DNA of 64,000 nucleotides from TMED14 sp038145075 (GTDB lineage Bacteria; Bacteroidota; Bacteroidia; Flavobacteriales; Schleiferiaceae), in assembly GCA_038145075.1 (NCBI GenBank), contig JAYQOY010000003.1, positions 1 to 64,000 of the forward strand. The letters are read 5' to 3'. Shown here piece after piece: positions 53,809 through 60,996 of the stretch. Position 1 is the first letter of the stretch. Each line of letters starts with the position of its first letter. Below the pieces are notes generated by a model. It was not told the DNA's origin and made no database searches. It saw only the letters and a list, made by a program, of their open reading frames with translations. Made by a program: the position numbers and the translations under genes.

Positions 53809-53826
53809 AAGGTGTTTGAACACCTT
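53809..53826. promoter_or_regulatory. Palindrome overlapping the -33 element of the YceI lipoprotein promoter
   Basis: AAGGTGTTTGAACACCTT: perfect 8-bp arms around TG. It covers the TTTG at 53815-53818 that serves as the -33 box. The core TGTTTGAACA is repeated as TGTTTAAACA at 53862-53871. Confidence 0.7.
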
Positions 53827-53844
53827 GTGTGTGCTGTATATTTG
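53815..53844 (+). promoter_or_regulatory. Promoter of the YceI lipoprotein gene
   Basis: TTTG at 53815-53818, 18 bp, then TATATTTG at 53837-53844: both boxes match the Bacteroidota consensus, with spacing one base shorter than typical. The ATG is 37 bp further on. Confidence 0.65.
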
Positions 53845-53860
53845 GGCACGAATGTAAATC

Positions 53861-53872
53861 ATGTTTAAACAT
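53861..53872. promoter_or_regulatory. Second palindrome, in the leader of the YceI lipoprotein gene
   Basis: ATGTTTAAACAT is a perfect 12-bp palindrome whose centre is 49 bp from that of the first palindrome (53809-53826). Both contain TGTTTRAACA, so one dimeric protein could bind both. Confidence 0.6.
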
Positions 53873-53881
53873 CAAATTCAA

Positions 53882-54523
53882 ATGAAAAAACTTCTTTCCC
53901 TTTCTGCTGCGGCTTTGTTAGCTGTAGCCTGTGGCCAAGGCACGCTGGATGCTACGGATGCGCAAGATGCTGCCCAAGGCGGCCAAACCCTCACGGTCGA
54001 TGCGGCAGCTTCCGGTATTGAATGGTACGGCCACAAGCCTTTCGTAGAGAACTACGGACACGGCGGTACGTTGGCGATTACGGAAGGCACTGTGGGCGTT
54101 GAAAACGGCGCTTTAGTCTCCGGTAGCTTCGCCTTAGACATGAACAGCATCGTGTGCACCGATGAAGCGCTTCCCCAAGAGAAGAAGGACTACTTGGTAG
54201 GTCACTTGAAGAGTACCGATTTCTTTGCGGTAGACAGCTTTGCGGTAGCTACGTTTGAAATCACCGGCGTGGAGGCTCAAGAAGGAGAGAACAATTCCTT
54301 GGTGTCTGGAAACTTAACCTTGCGCGGAGTGACCAACAATATCCAGTTCCCTGCAAACGTCACGGTGACGGATTCTGTTTTGACCTTGACGGCACCTCAG
54401 TTCAACATCGACCGCAAGCAGTGGGGTGTTATGTACGCCTCAACGAGCATTGTGGATCTCGCAAAAGACAACTTGATCTCCGACGACTTGGGCATCAAAA
54501 TTACCGTTACTGCTAAGCTTTAA
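53882..54523 (+). CDS. YceI-family lipoprotein
   Basis: Protein of 213 aa from ATG 53882. MKKLLSLSAAALLAVAC is a lipoprotein signal (lipobox AVAC). The mature part starts with a low-complexity Asp/Ala-rich spacer, then the YceI fold: IEWYGHKPFVENYGHGGTLAI, FALDMNSIVC, HLKSTDFF and GNLTLRGVTNNIQFP. It likely binds a lipophilic molecule at the outer face of a membrane. Strong promoter and paired palindromes suggest dedicated regulation. Followed by an intrinsic terminator. Confidence 0.88.
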   Translation: MKKLLSLSAAALLAVACGQGTLDATDAQDAAQGGQTLTVDAAASGIEWYGHKPFVENYGHGGTLAITEGTVGVENGALVSGSFALDMNSIVCTDEALPQEKKDYLVGHLKSTDFFAVDSFAVATFEITGVEAQEGENNSLVSGNLTLRGVTNNIQFPANVTVTDSVLTLTAPQFNIDRKQWGVMYASTSIVDLAKDNLISDDLGIKITVTAKL

Positions 54524-54548
54524 ATCGCTAGCTGTTGATTGGGTGAAG

Positions 54549-54575
54549 GCCTCGGCGAATGCCGGGGCTTTTTTT
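54549..54575 (+). terminator. Intrinsic terminator after the YceI lipoprotein gene
   Basis: Stem GCCTCGGC / GCCGGGGC (one G-T pair), loop GAAT, and seven Ts at 54569-54575. It touches the stop codon of the convergent SDR gene. Confidence 0.88.
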
Positions 54576-55479
54576 ATGCCTCGGTATGAAGCAGCTGCGA
54601 AAAGGCAGCTTCCAAAGTGGGGTAGTGGTAGGTAAATGCGGTAGGCTCCCATTTGGCCGCGGAACATTTGGTGCTCATCAAGCCGACTTGGGCCATTTCT
54701 CCGAGCGCAAGACGCAAGGCCCAGGCCGGTACGGGGGGAAAGAAATAAGGGCGATTGAGGATGTGCGCCAGGGTTTTGGAAAATTCCGCATTGGTCACTG
54801 AATAGGGACCGACGCCATTCCAAACGCCCTCTTCAGGGTGCTGGGCGAGGTAGGCAAACTGCCGGGCCAAATCCTCCACATGAATCCAAGGCATCCAATG
54901 GCGCCCGTTGCCTAAGGGAGCGCCCAATCCAAGCTTGAAAACAGGCAGCAAGGTGGCCATGACGCCACTTCCAGGCCCAAGGACAATGCCAATGCGCACC
55001 TTGGCTACACGCAGTCCCAAGTCGGCCATGCGGTCGACACTGGCCTCCCATTGATGCACCACCTCTCCGAGGAAGCCTTGGGGATGGCCGTCATTTTCCG
55101 TGTAGAGGTGGTCCGGGTGGTTGGGGTAGATGCCTACGGCGGAGGCGCTAATGATGGCCTCAGGACGCTGATCCGCCGGAAGTTGAGCAATGGCCGCCTC
55201 CAAGGTGGCGCTGCCTTTGACGCGGCTATCCAGAATGGCCGCTCTATGCTTGGCCGTCCAACGTTCAGCGACGTTGGCGCCCGCTAAGTGGATGATGTGC
55301 GTGACGCCTTGGAGTGCATGGGCATCCATTGTGCCTTTGGAGGGATCCCAGTGGAAGCGGTTGGGCGCGGGGGACCTTCGGGTAGAAAGGTGCCGAACGA
55401 CATGCCCTTGATGCTCCAAAAGGCGCGAGAGGGCCTGTCCAACCATCCCAGTACCCCCAGTGATCAAATACCTGTGCAT
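54574..55479 (-). CDS. SDR39U1-type NAD-dependent epimerase (TIGR01777)
   Basis: Protein of 301 aa from ATG 55479; in-frame ATGs at 55482 and 55488 are possible. YLITGGTGMVGQAL is the Rossmann motif; GANVAERWTAKHRAAILDSRV and ISASAVGIYPNH are diagnostic of the SDR39U1/YfcH group, and the C-terminal DUF1731-like segment is present. The usual substrate is unknown. Gene is divergent from the 189-aa protein. Confidence 0.9.
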   Translation of the reverse strand: MHRYLITGGTGMVGQALSRLLEHQGHVVRHLSTRRSPAPNRFHWDPSKGTMDAHALQGVTHIIHLAGANVAERWTAKHRAAILDSRVKGSATLEAAIAQLPADQRPEAIISASAVGIYPNHPDHLYTENDGHPQGFLGEVVHQWEASVDRMADLGLRVAKVRIGIVLGPGSGVMATLLPVFKLGLGAPLGNGRHWMPWIHVEDLARQFAYLAQHPEEGVWNGVGPYSVTNAEFSKTLAHILNRPYFFPPVPAWALRLALGEMAQVGLMSTKCSAAKWEPTAFTYHYPTLEAAFSQLLHTEA

Positions 55480-55520
55480 CATCCACAAAAGAACCGCATT
55501 TTTGTTTTACAGTTCACGCC

Positions 55521-56090
55521 ATGCACGAATTACGACCACATTCCGGATGGGAAAACCGTTACCGCGCGACGGAGGACCCGCGATGCCCGTTTTATTTGGA
55601 GCAGGGCGCGCCCGAAATGGGCTACCACCGCATGTACGATTTTGTCATTCATCCCGAGTGGGACAGCGTCGGCTGTGAGACGCTCTTCGTGAAGCAGATC
55701 TTCGCGGACTACGAGCAAGGCTACGTCGTTTTGGAGCTTATTGGCGAATGGAACGATGCCGTCCACAACGATGTGATGGAGGTGAAACGACGCTTTGCGG
55801 ATCCACTGCTCGCCCAAGGAGTTGACAAGTTTCTCTTGATTGCAGACAACTTGCTCAACTTTCATGCGGGTGAAAGCGACTACTACGCCGAATGGGCCGA
55901 GGAAACCGAAGGGGGTTGGGTCGTCATCCTCAACGCGCGGGACCATGTCCTGCAGGATTTGACCGATGCACGATTGACACGCTATGTATGGGCGGGGGAG
56001 CGCTACCGCTTTGGGGCCTGGCGCGCGCAAGATCCTCTCGCCTTATGCCAAGGCGTGGATCAGATGATTCAGCGGCAATTGGGATTTTAG
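55521..56090 (+). CDS. Conserved hypothetical protein
   Basis: Protein of 189 aa, rich in aromatic and acidic residues, with no signal peptide or membrane segment. GYHRMYDFVIHPEWDSVGCETLFVKQIF and HAGESDYYAEWAEE are its most distinctive stretches. I recognise it only as a type of soluble protein found in Bacteroidota. Its TAG stop overlaps the ilvE stop on the opposite strand. Confidence 0.7.
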   Translation: MHELRPHSGWENRYRATEDPRCPFYLEQGAPEMGYHRMYDFVIHPEWDSVGCETLFVKQIFADYEQGYVVLELIGEWNDAVHNDVMEVKRRFADPLLAQGVDKFLLIADNLLNFHAGESDYYAEWAEETEGGWVVILNARDHVLQDLTDARLTRYVWAGERYRFGAWRAQDPLALCQGVDQMIQRQLGF

Positions 56091-57130
56091 AGGCGGTACA
56101 TCCACCCTTTGGGGTCGGCAGTGCGTCCGTAACGAAGGTCGGCGAGCGCATGTTTGACGCGCATTGCGACGCCATCTCCAGGAGCGGGTACTGGGATGAC
56201 TTCGCCTTGGTAGCCAAGACCGTCAATGGGACTGACCACGGCGGCGGTTCCCATGCCAAAGGCCTCCTGCAAGTTGCCATTCTTGGCGGCTTCCACGATT
56301 TCATCCACAGAAATGCGGCGCTCTTCCACGGGAATGCCCCATTCTTTGGCTAGAATCAAGATGGACTCGCGCGTAATGCCATCCAAAATGCGGTCTGAAA
56401 GTGCGGGGGTCACTAAGGTGCCATTCACCACGAAGGCCACGTTCATGGTGCCTGCCTCCTCGAGGTAGGCGTGCTCAGCGTGGTCGGTCCACAATACTTG
56501 GTTGAAGCCCTCTTCTACCGCACGGCGCGTAGCCAAGAAAGCACCACCGTAGTTGCCGGCGGCTTTGGCGAAGCCTACACCCCCTTCAGTGGCGCGCGTG
56601 AAGTGCTGTTCAATCTTGACCTTGACGGGCTTCGTGTAGAGTTCGCCTACAGGGCTGGTGACAATGGCAAAGGTGTACTCTTCCGAGGGGCGTGCAGCCA
56701 CAAACTCCGAAGACGAGAACAAGAAGGGGCGCAGGTAGAGCGCTGTGTTTTCACCGCGGGGAACCCATTCTGCATCCAGGCGAATGAGCTCGCTTAAACC
56801 TTCCATGAAGATTTCTTTGGGCACCGCAGGGATGAGCATGCGCTCGCCGGATTTGTTCAGGCGCTCCCAGTTGCGTTCGGGCCGGAAGATAGCGATGCCC
56901 CCGTCCGCTTGGCGGTAGGCTTTCTGGCCCTCAAAAACCGCCTGGCCATAGTGCAAAGCGTGCAAGCCAAGGCCTTGTTTCAAGGAGCTGTAAGGCTGAA
57001 TAACTCCCTCTCCCCATTGACCATTCTTGTATTCACAGATAAATACGTGGTCCGACAATCCAGCACCAAAACCAAGGTTGTTAAAATCAATGGTAGAAAT
57101 GCGAGACTCGGTTGTAGGGATGACTTTCAT
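56087..57130 (-). CDS. ilvE: Branched-chain amino-acid aminotransferase
   Basis: Protein of 347 aa. LHYGQAVFEGQKAYR, LFSSSEFVAARPS, KAAGNYGGAFLATRRA (PLP Lys) and YLEEAGTMNVAFV are typical of fold-type IV BCATs. It transaminates Leu, Ile and Val, and supplies precursors for branched-chain acyl-CoAs, which links loosely to IcmF. ATG 57130 fits the expected start (MKVIPTTESR) and lies 45 bp from a good -7 element; longer readings cross that promoter. Confidence 0.95.
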   Translation of the reverse strand: MKVIPTTESRISTIDFNNLGFGAGLSDHVFICEYKNGQWGEGVIQPYSSLKQGLGLHALHYGQAVFEGQKAYRQADGGIAIFRPERNWERLNKSGERMLIPAVPKEIFMEGLSELIRLDAEWVPRGENTALYLRPFLFSSSEFVAARPSEEYTFAIVTSPVGELYTKPVKVKIEQHFTRATEGGVGFAKAAGNYGGAFLATRRAVEEGFNQVLWTDHAEHAYLEEAGTMNVAFVVNGTLVTPALSDRILDGITRESILILAKEWGIPVEERRISVDEIVEAAKNGNLQEAFGMGTAAVVSPIDGLGYQGEVIPVPAPGDGVAMRVKHALADLRYGRTADPKGWMYRL

Positions 57131-57173
57131 GCGCGTGTCGAGGAAGGGTTCAAGGGTCGGCTTGTCAGCCGGT

Positions 57174-57205
57174 GCAAAGGTACAAAGGTTTGATTGTACC
57201 TTTGC
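57174..57205. promoter_or_regulatory. 32-bp inverted repeat with two back-to-back promoters (ilvE / DUF4920)
   Basis: Arms GCAAAGGTACAA and TTGTACCTTTGC are perfect 12-bp inverted copies around AGGTTTGA. Each arm contains a TACCTTTG -7 element: minus strand at 57175-57182 for ilvE, plus strand at 57197-57204 for the DUF4920 gene. Confidence 0.8.
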
Positions 57206-57218
57206 CAAAAGCCAAATA

Positions 57219-57752
57219 ATGAAACGAATTTTGATTCCCGCAGTGGCGCTTTTCGCCGCGTGCACCAACCCCGAAGCGCAGCCTGAAGCGCAGATTTCCT
57301 ACGACTACTTCGGCGATACCGTTCAAGTAGCAGACACTACCTCGTTGACGGCCTTGTTGGCGCAGCTTCAGGGTGGCACAGATTCCGTTTACGGCACCTT
57401 TGCAGCGCCTATTTCTTCCGTCTGCCAGGTCAAAGGCTGCTGGATGCAGTTGGATTTGGGCAATGGTGAAGAGGCCTTGGTTCGCTTCAAGGACTACGGC
57501 TTCTTTGTTCCCATGGATGCGGCTTCCGAGCTGGCCTTTGTGGAAGGCGGCTTGAAGGTCGACACTCTGTCGGTGGACTGGTTGCGTCACCAAGCGGAGG
57601 ACGCAGGAGCCTCGGATTCTGCCATTGCAGCGATCACTGAACCCAAAATCAGCTATTCGGTGCTCGCTACAGGCGTTGCACTCGCGCAGAAGGAGCGCGC
57701 GGCAGCCTCCGAAGAGGCGGAAGAGCACGACCATAGCAGCCATGAACACTAA
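57219..57752 (+). CDS. DUF4920-family lipoprotein with His-rich tail
   Basis: Protein of 177 aa from ATG 57219. MKRILIPAVALFAAC gives a lipoprotein signal. The central SSVCQVKGCWMQLDLGNGEEALVRFKDYGFFVP is the DUF4920 hallmark, including CxxxGCWM. The C-terminal HDHSSHEH-type tail (EEHDHSSHEH) may bind metal. Function of the family is unknown. It overlaps by 11 bp the next gene, a heme-c lipoprotein, which suggests a redox or metal role in the periplasm. Confidence 0.82.
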   Translation: MKRILIPAVALFAACTNPEAQPEAQISYDYFGDTVQVADTTSLTALLAQLQGGTDSVYGTFAAPISSVCQVKGCWMQLDLGNGEEALVRFKDYGFFVPMDAASELAFVEGGLKVDTLSVDWLRHQAEDAGASDSAIAAITEPKISYSVLATGVALAQKERAAASEEAEEHDHSSHEH

Positions 57753-58230
57753 TCGAAAGGCCTGGTCAACAGGCCTTTTTCTTTGGGCCCTAGCCTTGGC
57801 GGTGGGCTGTCAAAATTCGGGAGCCGAATCTTCTGAAGCGACGGCAGAAGCGCCCACGCGCAGTGGCCTCTACCAGGCGAGCGAATTGGCCTTGACCATG
57901 CGGGACATGGCTAAAGACATGGAGTCCTTGCGCCAAAAGGCAGACGAGGGCACCTTAACCGTGGAAGATGTGGAAGCTTTGATGCAGACCCACCAAGCGA
58001 TGGCCACCGATGCACCGACCAAACCCGAAGACATTAAGCCTAGCTATGCGGGTTATTCGGAGGCCTACTTGAGCCAATTGGAAGAGCTACGGGCTGCTAT
58101 CGCTGAGCAGGCTAGCCGTGAAGAGCGCCTAGACGCCTTCAATGCCGCCATTGGAACCTGTGTGGCATGCCACCAAGATCATTGCCCGGGTCCCATTGCG
58201 CGCATCCAAAAAATCAAAGTCCAGCCGTGA
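57742..58230 (+). CDS. Lipoprotein with single heme-c motif
   Basis: Protein of 162 aa from ATG 57742, inside the end of the DUF4920 gene. LALAVGC is the lipobox. A helical mature part resembles a cytochrome c' or cytochrome b562-like bundle, with a CVACH heme motif near the C-terminus (residue about 144) rather than the N-terminus, as in cytochrome c'. It may carry electrons or bind gases. The stop overlaps the GTG of mnmD. Confidence 0.75.
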   Translation: MNTNRKAWSTGLFLWALALAVGCQNSGAESSEATAEAPTRSGLYQASELALTMRDMAKDMESLRQKADEGTLTVEDVEALMQTHQAMATDAPTKPEDIKPSYAGYSEAYLSQLEELRAAIAEQASREERLDAFNAAIGTCVACHQDHCPGPIARIQKIKVQP

Positions 58231-58901
58231 ACACGCGGGTCATGACCCGCGACGGAAGTCCCACGCTGGAAAGCCACCGCTGGGGCTGTGCCTTCCATTC
58301 GCGCCACGGTGCGTTGACGGAGGCCTTGCACGTGTACATCCAAGAGGGCCTAGTACATGCTGCTGCTCAGAATGCGGGACCGCTCCACATCCTTGAAATG
58401 GGCGCCGGAACGGGATTTAACGCGGCCTTAGCCTTGGAATGGGCTCAGAAACATGGGCGTGAACTTCACTATACGGGCATCGATGTGGCCTTGCCGGAAT
58501 ACGAAGACTGGGAAGCCTGGCGGGATGGCTGGCCGCAACGCCCTAGCTGGATGGCTGGGGCGCAGCACATTCGGGACGCTTGGGCGGCGGGTCAGTGCTT
58601 TGAAGAAAATGGGCTGTCCGCCACCTATGTACAGGGCTTAGCCTCTGAGGTGTCCTTACCTATCGGCATGCATTGCGTGTTTTACGACGCTTTTTCGCCT
58701 TCACAACAGCCAGAGCTATGGACGCCAAAGGCTTTGGCGCCGTGGTTGGCCGCACTGCATCCACAAGGCTATCTCGTGACCTACTGCGCCCGAGGGGATG
58801 TTTTTAGAGCCGTTCGTGCCATGGGCTATCGCGCGGAGCACGTGCCAGGCCCTCCTGGAAAGCGGGAAATGCTGCGTGCCTCCGTAGTTTCGCACCGATG
58901 A
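58227..58901 (+). CDS. mnmD: MnmD-like tRNA (5-methylaminomethyl-2-thiouridine)-methyltransferase
   Basis: Protein of 224 aa from GTG 58227, in a GTGA overlap with the upstream stop; ATG 58242 is an alternative. ESHRWGCAFHSRHGALTEALHV and LEMGAGTGFNAAL (SAM binding) and VFYDAFSPSQQPELW identify the methyltransferase half of MnmC, present as a stand-alone protein in many Bacteroidota. It methylates the wobble uridine modification. An 18-bp perfect palindrome covers codons 3-9. Confidence 0.88.
   Translation: MNTRVMTRDGSPTLESHRWGCAFHSRHGALTEALHVYIQEGLVHAAAQNAGPLHILEMGAGTGFNAALALEWAQKHGRELHYTGIDVALPEYEDWEAWRDGWPQRPSWMAGAQHIRDAWAAGQCFEENGLSATYVQGLASEVSLPIGMHCVFYDAFSPSQQPELWTPKALAPWLAALHPQGYLVTYCARGDVFRAVRAMGYRAEHVPGPPGKREMLRASVVSHR
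58234..58251. promoter_or_regulatory. 18-bp perfect palindrome at the mnmD start
   Basis: CGCGGGTCATGACCCGCG begins 8 bases after the GTG and encloses the alternative ATG at 58242. In RNA it forms a 7-bp stem with loop CATG. Confidence 0.5.
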
Positions 58902-59353
58902 AGCGTTATACCCACCGCATCTATGGCTTTCTCCAGCGCCCCACTGGGGAGGTGCTGGTCGCACTGGAACGCTTCAAGGACCGCCCGCTGATCAAATACC
59001 CGGGCGGCGGGCTCGAATGGGGGGAAAGCCATGCAGAATGCTTAATCCGCGAGTTCCAAGAAGAACTGAGCCTAGACATCCGTCTTGGCGACTGCGTATT
59101 CTTCAATGATTTCCCCGTCATTTCAGCCTTTGACACCGACGTCTACGTGCAAGCCTTTTTCTACCGCGTTGAGGCAGTGAACGAAGCTGCTGTCGAGGCG
59201 ATAGCGACGGTGGATACCTGGGAGGTTCCAGCGGAGAATGGAGAGCAATTCAAATGGGTGAGGCCGGAAGACTTGGATCCTGCGCGCTTTACCTATGCGA
59301 TAGAACAAGTGGCTACGCGCGCGTGGCTGGCCGAAGCCAGGAGCCAGCGATAG
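58898..59353 (+). CDS. NUDIX hydrolase
   Basis: Protein of 151 aa. GGGLEWGESHAECLIREFQEELSL near residues 36-59 is a Nudix box with the REFQEEL core. It hydrolyses a nucleoside diphosphate linked to another moiety; substrate unknown. Start ATG overlaps the mnmD stop (ATGA). The 3' end overlaps by 41 bp the convergent 155-aa gene. Confidence 0.9.
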   Translation: MKRYTHRIYGFLQRPTGEVLVALERFKDRPLIKYPGGGLEWGESHAECLIREFQEELSLDIRLGDCVFFNDFPVISAFDTDVYVQAFFYRVEAVNEAAVEAIATVDTWEVPAENGEQFKWVRPEDLDPARFTYAIEQVATRAWLAEARSQR

Positions 59354-59780
59354 GGCATATCGGCTGCCAATCTCCTTTGCAGGTGGCTACTGTATTCAAG
59401 AAATACCCTTCCGCTTTACGGGCGGCACCCAAGGTATGGACCTCCCATTCACCGGACGGACTTGAACCCACGTACACGTGCATGCGGCCAAAGAGGTCAG
59501 TGCCCAGCGCATCGCTTAGGGCAGTCAAGGCCTTCATGCGGCTGTCGATGGAGCATCCACTGGCTGCGTGGGCGCGCTCGTCCACAGCCAAGGCTATCAA
59601 CCGCTGATGCACTGTCGTAAAGCCCGCCTGAACAGGCGTTCCGTGGGCGTTCCAACCGTCGCAAAGGGCGGACAGATGTGCATGTACAACGGAGTTTTGG
59701 TCCTCTGCCCAGGGCTGTGCGGCAGAGAAGCACCAAAATCGACTTTCATCGGGAAGCGATTCCCAGGACTTAAGCGCCAT
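59313..59780 (-). CDS. Conserved Bacteroidota protein (often mislabelled ABC transporter ATPase)
   Basis: Protein of 155 aa. WESLPDESRFWCFSAAQPW, WNAHGTPVQAGFTTVHQRLIALAVDE and SGCSIDSRMKALTAL match a small conserved family annotated in databases as ABC transporter ATPase. No Walker motif is present, so that name is not supported. In flavobacteria it lies after the Fe-S CCG protein gene, as it does here (11-bp overlap). Function unknown. Confidence 0.75.
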   Translation of the reverse strand: MALKSWESLPDESRFWCFSAAQPWAEDQNSVVHAHLSALCDGWNAHGTPVQAGFTTVHQRLIALAVDERAHAASGCSIDSRMKALTALSDALGTDLFGRMHVYVGSSPSGEWEVHTLGAARKAEGYFLNTVATCKGDWQPICPIAGSWLRPATRA

Positions 59781-60561
59781 GCGACTGGTCTAGGGCTTCA
59801 GCAATGTCCAAAACTTTCACGGAGCCTTCTTTCTCAAAATGCTTGACACCGTCCGTGAGCATGGTGTTGCAGAAGGGGCATCCCGTGGCGATGACGGCTG
59901 GTTCAGACTGGAGGGCTTCTTCCGCGCGCTCGTGATTGATGTCCTTGTTGCCTTTTTCGGGCTCCTTAAACATCTGAGCGCCCCCCGCGCCACAGCACAG
60001 GCCGTTTTTCTTGCAGCGCTTCAATTCGATGAGGTCGGCTTCCAACTGCCCGAGCACCTCGCGAGGCGCTTCGTATTCGTTGTTCACGCGCCCTAAGTAG
60101 CAAGGGTCGTGGAAGACCACGCGCTTGCCTTTGAACGCACCGCCTTCTACTTTGAGCTTGCCTTCTCGGAGCAAGGTTTGGAGGTACTGGGTGTGGTGGT
60201 AGACTTCGTAGGTTCCGCCGAGCTCGGGGTATTCGTTCTTGAGCGTGTTAAAGCAGTGCGGGCAGGTGGTCACGATGCGTTGCACTTCATAGGCATTGAG
60301 GACCTCAATGTTGGCCAATGCCTGCATTTGGTAGAGAAACTCATTGCCGGCGCGGCGAGCGGGATCCCCTGTGCAGCCCTCTTCAGCGCCGAGAATAGCA
60401 AAGCTGACGCCGGAACGGTGAAGCAAGCGCGCAAAGGACTTGGTGATGCGCTTTGCGCGGTCGTCGTAGCTCCCTGCGCAGCCTACCCAAAAAAGTACGT
60501 CCGGCTTTTCTCCGCGCTGGGTGAGTTCAGCTAGGGTAGGGATGTGCATGGGCTCGCTCAT
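59770..60561 (-). CDS. CCG-domain iron-sulfur protein (HdrB-like)
   Basis: Protein of 263 aa. Two CCG-type domains: WVGCAGSYDDRA...TTCPHCFNTLKNEYPE in the first half and HDPCYLGRVNN...KNGLCCGAGGAQMF in the second. These bind the noncubane clusters of heterodisulfide-reductase subunit B, GlpC or LutA relatives. The membrane 4Fe-4S protein at 60997-62259 is the probable electron partner. A HAD gene separates the two. Confidence 0.88.
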   Translation of the reverse strand: MSEPMHIPTLAELTQRGEKPDVLFWVGCAGSYDDRAKRITKSFARLLHRSGVSFAILGAEEGCTGDPARRAGNEFLYQMQALANIEVLNAYEVQRIVTTCPHCFNTLKNEYPELGGTYEVYHHTQYLQTLLREGKLKVEGGAFKGKRVVFHDPCYLGRVNNEYEAPREVLGQLEADLIELKRCKKNGLCCGAGGAQMFKEPEKGNKDINHERAEEALQSEPAVIATGCPFCNTMLTDGVKHFEKEGSVKVLDIAEALDQSHGA

Positions 60562-60567
60562 AAGGTC

Positions 60568-60990
60568 TTAGTCTTCAAATACTTCTATCGTGGCAGGCTT
60601 GCGAACCAAATCCGTAAAGGCTCCGGTGTAGCGCGTGGCGCGAACGATGTGGTTGTCAATCCAGTGGTAGTTGCCGCCACGGGGTTTGCCCATCAGCAAA
60701 CCGTGGTAGGGGAAGCCGTGGCGTTGGAGCCAGGTTTCCGTCACCTTGCGGTGTTCTTCCGTGCGGGAAGTGAAAAACGTGATCACATGGCCTTCTGCGT
60801 ACCACTTTTGAATGGTTTCGAGGGCGTCCACGTACACCGCTGCCGTGGCCATACGCTCGGGTTCCTCGTTGGGAATGTCGTCGCAAATCGTCCCGTCAAT
60901 GTCGATCAAGTAGTTCTTGACGTCTTCAGGGAGAACGGGGCTGATTTTCTGTCCGTTAACGGTAATTTCTTGAAGGTCCTTGGTGCTCAT
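60568..60990 (-). CDS. HAD-like phosphatase domain protein
   Basis: Protein of 140 aa. NYLIDIDGTICDD is motif I, FFTSRTEEHR motif II, and MGKPRGGNYHWIDN near residues 98-111 supplies the motif III Lys and motif IV Asp. The small size and lack of a cap resemble LNS2/KDO8P-phosphatase-like HADs. Similar proteins are sometimes mislabelled phosphoheptose isomerase; no SIS domain is present. It lies between two iron-sulfur genes in a tight leftward run. Confidence 0.75.
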   Translation of the reverse strand: MSTKDLQEITVNGQKISPVLPEDVKNYLIDIDGTICDDIPNEEPERMATAAVYVDALETIQKWYAEGHVITFFTSRTEEHRKVTETWLQRHGFPYHGLLMGKPRGGNYHWIDNHIVRATRYTGAFTDLVRKPATIEVFED

Positions 60991-60996
60991 CCGCCT

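Noticed and set aside
59313..59780. ABC transporter ATPase label
   Set aside because: No Walker A, Walker B or signature motif in 155 residues.
60568..60990. Phosphoheptose isomerase label
   Set aside because: The sequence shows HAD motifs and no SIS domain.
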